Shown here piece by piece: positions 1 through 6,447 of a stretch of DNA of 7,677 nt. A program made the position numbers and the translations under genes. Positions within the stretch are counted from its first letter, which is position 1. Each line of letters opens with the position of its first letter. The DNA comes from an uncultured Clostridia bacterium (GTDB lineage Bacteria > Bacillota > Clostridia > Christensenellales > Borkfalkiaceae). The notes beneath the pieces are model-generated. The model had not been told where the DNA came from. It searched no databases and worked only from the letters and a program-made list of their open reading frames with translations. Where the stretch lies: NCBI GenBank assembly GCA_946637575.1, contig CAMPBJ010000042.1:1-7677 (forward strand), in the 5' to 3' direction.

Positions 1-1
1 G

Positions 2-1282
2 GGCGAAAAAATTGAATATAAGGTATTAAAAGTAAAGGGAAATATCGCTTTTGGTAAACTTTTGCGCGTTTTAGAAAAAAGTCCTTTTAGAAGAGAGCCG
101 GTTTGCCCGTGCTTTACAAAGTGCGGTGGTTGTAATCTGCAACACGTATCCTACGAAAAACAACTTGATATCAAGAGAAAGACTATCGAAGACGCTTTTT
201 TAAAAATCGCCAAAATAAACGTAAAAACCGAAGAGGTGGTTACCGGAAACGGGGAGTACAGATACAGAAACAAACTTCAACTTCCGGTCGTGAACGTAGA
301 GGGAAAGTCGGAAATTGGGTTTTATTCCGAATATTCGCACAGAGTCGTGCCGATCGACGACTGCATGATAAATGCAGAGTGGACGAAAGATATTATCTCC
401 GCGTTTAAGGAGTATTTTTTACTCGGAATAAAGGGTTATGATGAAGCGAGTGGCTCGGGTGATATACGCGAAGTCGCGGTAAAGGAAATCGGCGGAAACT
501 TAATTATTACAGTCGTAACCCCGAACAGTAAACTAAAACACGAAGAAAAACTTGTTTCGATATTAAAAAACAGAATTAAGAACGTTTTTTCTCTTTATCA
601 CAACGTAAACGAAAATAAAAACAACGTGATTTTTGGAGAAAGATACCGCCTTATATACGGAGAGCCGAATTATAACGCCGAGATGCTCGGAATAAAATAT
701 AAAATCGGCGTAACGAGTTTTATGCAGGTTAACACGACGGTTTGTGAAAAACTGTATAAAACAGTTTCGGAACTTGCAGGGGAAAACAAAGATAAGACCG
801 TAATTGACGCGTACAGTGGCGCAGGTCTTATGACCGCGATACTTTCACTTAAAGCAAAAAGGGCGATAGGAATTGAGATAGTTCCCGAAGCGGTAAAACT
901 TGCAAATGAACTAAGTGGCGGCAACGGATTATCGCAAAAAATCACTAATTACCTTGGTAAATGCGAAGAGATTATGCCAGACATAATGAAAGATATTTCC
1001 GACGCTGTGATAGTTTTAGACCCGCCGAGAAAGGGTTGCGACAGAAAAGTTATAGAATCCGTAAGTTTTAGCGGCGCGGAAAAGATTATTTACGTTTCCT
1101 GTATGCCTTCGACTCTCGCGCGCGACGTGGGGCTTTTGACAGGGACTTTAAAGTATGACGGAAACAGTATTGTTGACGGTAACGAAGACGGGAATTATAA
1201 GGTCGAAAAGGTGATACCTTTCGATATGTTCCCGAACACAAAGCATGTAGAAACTGTAGTGTTACTGAAAAAGGTAATTTAA
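2..1282 (+). CDS. rlmD: 23S rRNA (uracil-C5)-methyltransferase, RlmD/RlmCD type (5' partial)
   Basis: SAM-dependent enzyme that makes 5-methyluridine in 23S rRNA (U1939 for RlmD; Gram-positive RlmCD also does U747). The frame is open to the left edge: 20 codons before the TTG at 62 encode GEKIEYKVLKVKGNIAFGKL, the end of a TRAM RNA-binding domain, so 62 is not the start and the N-terminus is missing. Numbering from base 2: [4Fe-4S] cysteines C35-x5-C41-x2-C44 plus C121; SAM-site FMQVNT near 240, DAYSGAG at 269-275 and E292; DPPRKG at 340-345; catalytic C367 in YVSCMPSTLARD; general-base E417 in FPNTKHVETVV. All key residues are present. The sequence cannot tell RlmD from dual-site RlmCD. A short DGN-rich insertion lies at about 386-398. 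The next gene starts on the base after its TAA, so the two are probably co-transcribed. Confidence 0.93.
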   Translation, partial: GEKIEYKVLKVKGNIAFGKLLRVLEKSPFRREPVCPCFTKCGGCNLQHVSYEKQLDIKRKTIEDAFLKIAKINVKTEEVVTGNGEYRYRNKLQLPVVNVEGKSEIGFYSEYSHRVVPIDDCMINAEWTKDIISAFKEYFLLGIKGYDEASGSGDIREVAVKEIGGNLIITVVTPNSKLKHEEKLVSILKNRIKNVFSLYHNVNENKNNVIFGERYRLIYGEPNYNAEMLGIKYKIGVTSFMQVNTTVCEKLYKTVSELAGENKDKTVIDAYSGAGLMTAILSLKAKRAIGIEIVPEAVKLANELSGGNGLSQKITNYLGKCEEIMPDIMKDISDAVIVLDPPRKGCDRKVIESVSFSGAEKIIYVSCMPSTLARDVGLLTGTLKYDGNSIVDGNEDGNYKVEKVIPFDMFPNTKHVETVVLLKKVI

Positions 1283-2203
1283 ATGGCGAAAAAAAAGGAA
1301 AAAGAAAAAGTAAACTATAAAGAAAAAATCAAGTTTATAAACTTTATCGGTTTAACGGTCGCAGGGATAGTCAACGCTTTCGGCGTTACCTTGTTTTTGT
1401 ATCCGGTAAAGTTATATGACAGCGGTATTTCCGGTCTTTCAATGCTTTTAGATCAGGTAACGCCCGCTTGGTGTTCGCTTTCGCTGTTTTTACTTGTTCT
1501 AAACTTGCCGATTTTTTTGTTCGGGCTTAAAAAACAGGGGTGGATATTTACCGTCTATTCGATTTATACTATTTTGATTTACTCGGTTTCTTCTTACTTA
1601 ATCATGCACGTTTTACCGATCGACGTTGACTTTGTATCACCGCTTGCAGGTTCTGATTTATTACTGTGCGCTGTATTCGGCGGTTTTATTTCAGGTCTTG
1701 GCAGCGGGCTTACGATAAGGTTCGGCGGCGCGCTTGACGGAATCGACGTTCTTTCAGTTATTTTTGCTAAAAAACTCGGTATATCTGTCGGAACTTTCGT
1801 TCAGATATTCAACGCGATTTTATACATAGTCTGCGGTATCGTGATTCAAAGTTGGATCCTTCCGCTTTATTCGGTCGTTACGTACTTTGTCGGCGCTAAA
1901 ACTCTCGACTTTATAGTGGAAGGCATCGACAGGTCGATGTGCGCGATGATAGTTACCGAAAAAGCGCAGGAGATTTCGGACGCGCTGTCGGAAACGTTTA
2001 AGGCGGGCGGAACAATCGTAAACGCAATGGGCGGTTTTTCCAAAGATAAAAAGCAGATCGTTTATTTTGTTGTCAACCATTTTCAGATCAACCAACTTAA
2101 AAACATCGTTTTAAAGATCGACGGCAACGCTTTTATATCTTTACAGGACGTTTCGGATATAGTAAAGAACAGAGACAGAAAGGTAAATAAAAACGTAAAA
2201 TAA
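1283..2203 (+). CDS. YitT family membrane protein with C-terminal DUF2179 domain
   Basis: Integral membrane protein, 306 aa, of the YitT family (YitT_membrane plus DUF2179). No transported substrate is firmly established for the family. The N-terminus is a lysine-rich cytoplasmic stretch (residues 2-17). Hydrophobic segments follow at about 19-41, 62-82, 88-111, 122-146, 168-188 and 190-210. The GLGSGLTIRFGGALDGIDVLS region at about 138-158 is glycine-rich and typical of the family. The soluble C-terminal part, about 217-293, matches DUF2179, with MIVTEKAQEISDAL, then GGT near 242-244, then VVNHFQINQLKNIV. The length is normal for the family. The ATG directly follows the TAA of the methyltransferase gene (TAAATG), with AAAAAGG 8 nt upstream as ribosome site, which suggests translational coupling. 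The next gene is 25 bp away with no terminator between. Family assignment is firm; function is open. Confidence 0.9.
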   Translation: MAKKKEKEKVNYKEKIKFINFIGLTVAGIVNAFGVTLFLYPVKLYDSGISGLSMLLDQVTPAWCSLSLFLLVLNLPIFLFGLKKQGWIFTVYSIYTILIYSVSSYLIMHVLPIDVDFVSPLAGSDLLLCAVFGGFISGLGSGLTIRFGGALDGIDVLSVIFAKKLGISVGTFVQIFNAILYIVCGIVIQSWILPLYSVVTYFVGAKTLDFIVEGIDRSMCAMIVTEKAQEISDALSETFKAGGTIVNAMGGFSKDKKQIVYFVVNHFQINQLKNIVLKIDGNAFISLQDVSDIVKNRDRKVNKNVK

Positions 2204-2228
2204 AATTTTTTTAAGTTTAAGGTGACTT

Positions 2229-3956
2229 ATGAGAAACTTTATTTGTGAAAACAAGGACTACGAAAACAAGTATTCGCTTAAAAATTGCGGAGATTTTAAC
2301 GGTGCGGCAATATACGAACTTTCTTTAAAAAAATCGGATATAACCGGCGAACCTTTTGTAATTTCTTTCCGCGAGAAAATGTTGGACGCATATTCAACCT
2401 GGACGCCAACGTGCGAGAGACAACGCGCAGTTAAACAATGGTTTTGGCCGAACGAGTCCTCATCGCGATTTCATTACGGCGCGCCCGTTTTTTCTTTAAT
2501 TAGCGACGAGAATAAAAACAGAATCACTGTTGCCGTTTCGGACTGCATAAACCCCGTTAAAATCACTTTCGGCGTTGAGGATATAAAACAGAAGGAAGAG
2601 GTTTTGTTTAAGATCTCGATCTCGCCCGATTATTTTAACGGCGACACGTATAAAACAAAAATCTACGTTGACGAAAGCGACGTCCCGTTTTATAACGCGA
2701 TCCCGAAAGTCGCTTTGTTTTGGGAAAAAGAGTTAAGTATCCCGCGGAGAAGAATACCCGATAATGCGGTTGCGCCGTTATACTCTACCTGGTATAACTT
2801 TCATCAACAGCCGACGCAGGATTTACTTATTAAAGAACTCGAAGTTGCCTCCACGCTCGGATTTAAGACGATGATATTAGACGACGGCTGGCAATTCGAC
2901 GGGCAAGGCGTCGGAAAATACACGATAACCGGCGACTGGGAAATATCGAAAAGCAAGTTCCCCGATTTTAAGGGTTTCGTCGATCGCGCACACGAACTCG
3001 GAATTAAAGTAATGGTTTGGTTTTCCGTGCCGTTTTTGGGCATAGACACTAAAGCTTTTCAAAAATATAAAGACAAGATGCTTTACTTTAGCGAACGGGA
3101 CGGAGCGGGGATTCTGGACGTCAGATACAAAGAAGTCAGAGATTTTATAATAAGTTTCTATGTTGATTACGTAAATACTTACGGAATCGATGGGCTAAAA
3201 CTCGACTTTATCGATTCTTTCGGCACGGATAAAGCGCCTTTATGTAATGACAAAACGGACACTTCTACGGTTGAAGAAGCGGTGCTTAAACTCCTTACCG
3301 AAATCAATGAGGTTCTGACGGCGAAAAAACCTGACTTTATGATCGAATTCCGTGAGTGGTACGTAGGTCCTGAGATAGTCCGTTTTTGTAACATGCTCCG
3401 TGTTATGGACTGCGCGTACGATTCTTTAACTAACCGGATAGGGATCGTCGATTTAAGGCTTTTACATAAAAACGTCGCGGTTCACTCGGATATGCTTTAC
3501 TGGGCGAAGACCGAATCTCCCAAAAACTGTGCGAAACAACTTATAAATATACTTTTCGGTGTTCCGCAAATATCCGTCCTTTTAACCGAGTCGTATAAGG
3601 AACAGTTGAAAGTAATAAGTAATTTCGTTAAATACTGGACCGAAAACAAGGAAGTTTTGTTAAACGGCGAGTTTAAGGCGTATGCTCCGGAGTGCAACTA
3701 CTCAAAAGTATCATCAGAGGACGACAATAAGAAAATAACGGCTTTATACTCGGATAAACTTTACTTTTTCTGCGGCAAAAACGAAGACGTGTTTAACAAC
3801 ACGGACGGAAACGGAATAGTGGTTAAAACCGACGTTACGATAAAAGCGGAAATATACGATATTTTTGGGAATATAGTTTCAGAGAGCGTTGAAAAAGCGG
3901 GCGTTTGTTTTTTACCTGTGGAAATAGGCGGTATGTGCAGACTTTCTGTTTTTTAG
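2229..3956 (+). CDS. GH36-like alpha-galactosidase (melibiase clan), cytoplasmic
   Basis: Probable retaining glycoside hydrolase of 575 aa that releases terminal alpha-galactose from oligosaccharides. No signal peptide is seen, so it should act inside the cell. Residues 1-175 form a beta-rich N-terminal domain. The (beta/alpha)8 barrel runs from about 180 to 460: STWYNF at 186-191, LDDGWQ at 217-222, GDWEISKSKFPDFKGF with HELGIKVMVWF (235-265), and GLKLDFID at 322-329 with D326 as nucleophile. The acid/base is probably D394 in RVMDCAYDS, though the motif departs from the usual GH36 SDNTD form. A small beta domain closes the protein at about 480-575. The start is backed by AAGGTGA at 2219-2225. 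No transporter or other sugar gene adjoins it on the left; the unknown DUF4127 gene follows behind a hairpin. The clan is sure; exact family (GH36 versus a GH27/GH31 relative) and the galactoside specificity are inferred. Confidence 0.8.
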   Translation: MRNFICENKDYENKYSLKNCGDFNGAAIYELSLKKSDITGEPFVISFREKMLDAYSTWTPTCERQRAVKQWFWPNESSSRFHYGAPVFSLISDENKNRITVAVSDCINPVKITFGVEDIKQKEEVLFKISISPDYFNGDTYKTKIYVDESDVPFYNAIPKVALFWEKELSIPRRRIPDNAVAPLYSTWYNFHQQPTQDLLIKELEVASTLGFKTMILDDGWQFDGQGVGKYTITGDWEISKSKFPDFKGFVDRAHELGIKVMVWFSVPFLGIDTKAFQKYKDKMLYFSERDGAGILDVRYKEVRDFIISFYVDYVNTYGIDGLKLDFIDSFGTDKAPLCNDKTDTSTVEEAVLKLLTEINEVLTAKKPDFMIEFREWYVGPEIVRFCNMLRVMDCAYDSLTNRIGIVDLRLLHKNVAVHSDMLYWAKTESPKNCAKQLINILFGVPQISVLLTESYKEQLKVISNFVKYWTENKEVLLNGEFKAYAPECNYSKVSSEDDNKKITALYSDKLYFFCGKNEDVFNNTDGNGIVVKTDVTIKAEIYDIFGNIVSESVEKAGVCFLPVEIGGMCRLSVF

Positions 3957-3960
3957 CATT

Positions 3961-3983
3961 AAAAAACGTTTCGGTCGTTTTTT
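3961..3983 (+). terminator. A/T-rich hairpin terminator after the GH36 gene
   Basis: Perfect 8-bp stem AAAAAACG (3961-3968) with CGTTTTTT (3976-3983) and a 7-nt loop TTTCGGT, starting 4 nt after the stop codon. The T-run forms the 3' arm, as in A-tract/U-tract bidirectional terminators. The stem holds only two G:C pairs, so termination may be partial and some transcripts could run into the DUF4127 gene. Confidence 0.6.
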
Positions 3984-4025
3984 CAATTTAATTATTAGTA
4001 AAGGATAAATAACGGAAATAATAAT

Positions 4026-5456
4026 ATGACAAAGATAGTTTATTTACCACACGAAGCAAACTCTTTAAATCTCGGGTTTACCGACGTTTTGTACGAAAAG
4101 AGTAAAGAAATAACGATAGTTCATCCGAAGGGCGAAATATTGCCTTTGGGGGATTTTCCCGGCGACTTCGGTAAAATAGAAAAATATCTTATATCCGAAA
4201 CAAAAGACGCCGACTATCTTGTTATATCCGTCGACGCGCTTTTGTACGGAGGAGTAGTTAATTCGAGAAGACATTATCTTCCCAAAAAAGAACTTAAAAA
4301 AAGACTCGACTTACTTTCTTTTATTAAAAACGAAAACCCGAACGTTAAAATATATGCGTATCAAACGGTCATGCGCTCACTTCCTTTTTCGCAAAAACAA
4401 GGCGAACAGGATTACTACGGAATATGCGGAGAGGAACTTTTCCTTTTCGGTCAGAACGAACATTTAAGAAGGAAAAGGAAGATAAGCGGAAAACTATACA
4501 GGCAAAGCAGGCGAGTATTACTTCCTGTTTGCGGTCCTTACTTAAAAGATTATATAAATCGCAGGAAGTTAAATTTGCTTTTCTTGGAAAAGACGATCAA
4601 TCTTTCAGGTAAGATAATTGACGAATTATTTATTGTAAACGACCTTTTTGCGCCTTATGGGTTTTTAGGTGCAGACACCGAAAAAGTGAATAAGTATTGC
4701 GCAAAGCATCGCGACAAAGTTAGCATGATTCCTTCGGAAGAAGGTGCGGGGCTTTGCCTTGTTTCGCGAATAATATTAAAAGAGCGCGGGGAGTCGTTCG
4801 GCGTTTGTCCGATTTATCCTGATTCTTTTGACAGGAAAATGGATATATCCGTTAAAAAGATCATTGAGTGCGTGGGCGCTGCCGTAACCGATGAAAAAAA
4901 TGCAGACCTACTTTTATTCTGCAACGTTAAACCGTCAAACGAAGAAGCCACATTAGACCTTGTCGGAACGCGTAATTACGCGGATTTCATTTATAAAATG
5001 AAAAAGGCTTTGGAAGATAAAAAGAAAATCGCGCTTACAGACGATTATTCGGGTGAAGGCGGGGATTTATTGCTTTTGAGCGGTATATCCGAAAAAGTGG
5101 GCGTTTTTAAACTTGCAGGGTATTCCGGCAGAAAAGACGTTTCAGGCGCTGTTGCGGAGAGTCTTGCAGAAAGCGTTCTGTTCTTTTCTGACGGAAACGT
5201 CAAATCGCACAGAAAACGTATTGCAACGAGAATATATGAAGACGTAGGGATTAGTAAGGCGGATAAAAACGTTTCGGAATCTTGCGCTAAATCCGGAAAA
5301 GAAGTAACTGTAAAAGCGATAATAAAGAGCGCGCAGGAGATAATCGAGAAGGAAGTTCCCGAAGTTTTCGACAGGTTTAAGATCGAACAGGCAAAACTTC
5401 TTAACGTTTCGCCGTTTAGACCTTACTTCGTTGTTTCGGAAAAGGTTGATAAATAG
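4026..5456 (+). CDS. DUF4127 family protein, divergent, function unknown
   Basis: Soluble 476-aa protein without signal peptide or membrane segments. I recognise it as DUF4127 from a series of family blocks: ADYLVISVDALLYGGVVNSR (62-81), YAYQTVMRSLP (110-120), FIVNDLFAPYGFLGADTEK (202-220), IPSEEGAGLCLVSR (235-248), LAGYSGRKDVSGAVAESLA (363-381), TRIYEDVGI (401-409), and SPFRPYFVV near the C-terminus. No enzymatic activity is established for the family. Compared with the family signature as I remember it, the N-terminal PLDxRP box reads LPHEANSLN here, and the aromatic GWNT motif reads SGRKD, so this is an outlying member. The ATG at 4026 has only a weak site (CGGAA, 4013-4017); a better AAAGGA at 4000-4005 is 20 nt away, and a stop at 3999-4001 with no ATG, GTG or TTG codon between excludes an upstream start. 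It lies alone between two hairpins. Its place after an alpha-galactosidase hints at carbohydrate use, which is inference. Confidence 0.72.
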   Translation: MTKIVYLPHEANSLNLGFTDVLYEKSKEITIVHPKGEILPLGDFPGDFGKIEKYLISETKDADYLVISVDALLYGGVVNSRRHYLPKKELKKRLDLLSFIKNENPNVKIYAYQTVMRSLPFSQKQGEQDYYGICGEELFLFGQNEHLRRKRKISGKLYRQSRRVLLPVCGPYLKDYINRRKLNLLFLEKTINLSGKIIDELFIVNDLFAPYGFLGADTEKVNKYCAKHRDKVSMIPSEEGAGLCLVSRIILKERGESFGVCPIYPDSFDRKMDISVKKIIECVGAAVTDEKNADLLLFCNVKPSNEEATLDLVGTRNYADFIYKMKKALEDKKKIALTDDYSGEGGDLLLLSGISEKVGVFKLAGYSGRKDVSGAVAESLAESVLFFSDGNVKSHRKRIATRIYEDVGISKADKNVSESCAKSGKEVTVKAIIKSAQEIIEKEVPEVFDRFKIEQAKLLNVSPFRPYFVVSEKVDK

Positions 5457-5481
5457 ATAAAATAGGTAAATATTTATTATT

Positions 5482-5520
5482 AGGTCAGGCAAAAAGTGTT
5501 CTTTTTTCTGACCTTTTTTT
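5482..5520 (+). terminator. Strong intrinsic terminator after the DUF4127 gene
   Basis: AGGTCAG (5482-5488) pairs perfectly with CTGACCT (5508-5514). Inside it AAAAAG (5491-5496) pairs with CTTTTT (5501-5506), leaving a TGTT loop and a small asymmetric internal loop. A run of seven T follows (5514-5520). It isolates the DUF4127 gene from cwlD. Confidence 0.88.
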
Positions 5521-5534
5521 ATATATTAAAATAA

Positions 5535-5611
5535 CGAGTTATCAACTTTTAAAGCGTAAACACAGCCCAAAATTGTTGATAACTCGGGTAGTTTATTTGA
5601 CTTATCAACAA
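5535..5611. repeat. Three-copy TTATCAAC element upstream of cwlD (12-bp inverted repeat plus a third arm)
   Basis: CGAGTTATCAAC (5535-5546) and its exact reverse complement GTTGATAACTCG (5575-5586) form a 12-bp inverted repeat around 28 nt. A third copy of the core, TTATCAAC, lies at 5602-5609 in the same direction as the first and 63 bp from it, just before the cwlD ribosome site. The middle copy can pair with the first over 12 bp or with the third over 10 bp (5573-5582 with 5602-5611), but not with both. The spacer has no coding potential I can support and no recognisable promoter. The role could be an operator, an RNA switch or DnaA-like sites; the sequence alone does not decide. Confidence 0.75.
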
Positions 5612-5613
5612 AA

Positions 5614-5620
5614 AAGAAGG
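5614..5620 (+). promoter_or_regulatory. cwlD: Ribosome binding site that sets the cwlD start
   Basis: AAGAAGG ends 1 nt before the TTG at 5622, which is too close for initiation, and 7 nt before the in-frame TTG at 5628, which is ideal. This favours the second TTG and a 236-aa product. Confidence 0.7.
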
Positions 5621-5627
5621 TTTGCGC

Positions 5628-6338
5628 TTGTTTGTAGTAAAAAGAAAAAATCTTATGATAATCGCTGTGTTTATAGCCTCTATTGTCGCTTTTTTATCCT
5701 GTGTCTTTGCGTTAAGTAAAAGCGGTCGGGAAACTTTAAATAACGGCATAAAGATAGTGCTTGACGCCGGGCACGGCGGGATCGACGACGGAGCGGTGGG
5801 CACGAAATTAGGGCTTTTAGAGAGCGAAGTCAACTTGTCGATAGTAAACTTTCTTAAAGAGTACTTGCAAGACGCCGGGTTTTCCGTTCACTTAACGCGG
5901 AGTTCTTCCGCGGGTCTTTACGGGATCGCGACTTCGACGTTAAAGAAAAAAGATATGGAAAAGCGCAAGGAGATAATAGAGAAAGTTAAACCGGAGATCG
6001 TTATAAGCGTTCACTTAAATAAGTACTCGTTGCCGAGCAGGGCGGGAGCGCAAGTGTTTTATAAAGCGAATAGCGTTTCGTCGGAAAAACTTGCTATGTC
6101 AATACAAAGCCGTTTTAACGAAATGGAAGAAAGTCTTAAAAACTACTCCGCGCTTAAAGGCGATTATTTTATACTGAATTGCACCGAATATACGTCCGTG
6201 CTTTGCGAGTGCGGGTTTTTGTCGAACGAAAGGGAAGAACGGCTTTTATCGACCGAGGAATATCAAAGGAAAATAGCGTACGAGATATACTCCGGTGTGA
6301 CCGGGTATCTATACGAGAGTGCCGTAAAGTATTTTTAA
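5628..6338 (+). CDS. cwlD: N-acetylmuramoyl-L-alanine amidase CwlD (spore cortex)
   Basis: Zinc amidase (Amidase_3) that removes the peptide from muramic acid in spore peptidoglycan, the first step to muramic-delta-lactam, which germination enzymes need. It is 236 aa, close to the 237 aa of the B. subtilis protein. Residues 9-29 form an N-terminal membrane anchor or uncleaved signal, which places the enzyme outside the mother-cell membrane. The catalytic domain begins at KIVLDAGHGG. Zinc ligands are H49 (AGHGG), E65 (LLESEVNL) and H129 (VISVHLN); the catalytic glutamate is E194 in VLCECGFLSNEREE. All are intact. The start is the TTG at 5628, chosen for ribosome-site spacing; a TTG at 5622 would add two residues. 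I see no SigE- or SigG-like promoter in the spacer. The last six codons, stop included, are duplicated in tandem downstream. Family membership is sure; CwlD rather than another small amidase rests on length, anchor and context. Confidence 0.88.
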   Translation: MFVVKRKNLMIIAVFIASIVAFLSCVFALSKSGRETLNNGIKIVLDAGHGGIDDGAVGTKLGLLESEVNLSIVNFLKEYLQDAGFSVHLTRSSSAGLYGIATSTLKKKDMEKRKEIIEKVKPEIVISVHLNKYSLPSRAGAQVFYKANSVSSEKLAMSIQSRFNEMEESLKNYSALKGDYFILNCTEYTSVLCECGFLSNEREERLLSTEEYQRKIAYEIYSGVTGYLYESAVKYF

Positions 6339-6356
6339 GCCGTAAAGTATTTTTAA
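6321..6356 (+). repeat. Exact 18-bp tandem duplication over the cwlD stop codon
   Basis: GCCGTAAAGTATTTTTAA occurs at 6321-6338 and again, without change, at 6339-6356. The unit is six codons (Ala-Val-Lys-Tyr-Phe-stop), so the second copy repeats the protein's C-terminus and stop codon in frame, just outside the gene. Confidence 0.97.
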
Positions 6357-6363
6357 AAAGATT

Positions 6364-6394
6364 GTCCGAATAGAGATTTATTCGGACTTTTTTT
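6364..6394 (+). terminator. Intrinsic terminator after cwlD
   Basis: Perfect 9-bp stem GTCCGAATA (6364-6372) with TATTCGGAC (6379-6387), a 6-nt loop GAGATT, then seven T (6388-6394). An A-rich stretch before the stem suggests some function in the reverse direction. Confidence 0.9.
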
Positions 6395-6395
6395 A

Positions 6396-6424
6396 TTGTA
6401 ATTTAAAAGAAAGTAATGTATAAT
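6396..6424 (+). promoter_or_regulatory. Vegetative (SigA-type) promoter of mrnC-rlmB-sigH
   Basis: A -35 box TTGTAA (6396-6401; four of six consensus bases) and a perfect -10 box TATAAT (6419-6424) are separated by 17 bp. The promoter follows the cwlD terminator directly. Transcription should start near 6431, about 17 nt before the GTG of mrnC, giving a very short leader. Confidence 0.82.
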
Positions 6425-6447
6425 ATAAAAGGAAAAATAGGTGTAAT

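Noticed and set aside
62..64. TTG at 62 as the start of the rRNA methyltransferase
   Set aside because: The frame stays open to base 2 and the upstream codons encode recognisable TRAM-domain sequence, so the gene simply runs off the left edge.
5142..5492. Minus-strand reading frame of 116 codons over the end of the DUF4127 gene
   Set aside because: It is antisense to a gene with clear family blocks, is rich in F, R, Y and N as expected from a mirror frame, and has no recognisable domain. The other minus-strand frames at 670-945, 1820-2095, 2804-3062, 3179-3394, 3497-3697, 4065-4274, 5549-5833 and 6540-6758 were rejected for the same reason.
5535..5586. The 12-bp inverted repeat as a second transcription terminator
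   Set aside because: Neither strand shows a proper T-run after the stem, the loop is 28 nt, and a strong terminator already lies at 5482-5520.
5597..5602. TTGACT as a -35 box for cwlD
   Set aside because: A -10 box at 17 bp would fall at 5620-5625, on the ribosome site and first TTG, and the sequence there (GTTTGC) is not -10-like.
5521..5627. Chromosomal replication origin
   Set aside because: Only three imperfect DnaA-like boxes are present, with no long A/T-rich unwinding region and no dnaA, dnaN or other origin-linked gene in view.
5660..5725. Lipoprotein signal in CwlD (FLSC at the end of the hydrophobic segment)
   Set aside because: Position -3 is Phe and -2 is Leu, which does not fit a lipobox; a membrane anchor is the simpler reading.
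6179..6373. Plus-strand frame of 64 codons over the end of cwlD
   Set aside because: It overlaps the conserved CECGFLSN region of cwlD in another frame and runs through the terminator. The frame at 4424-4612 inside the DUF4127 gene was rejected likewise.
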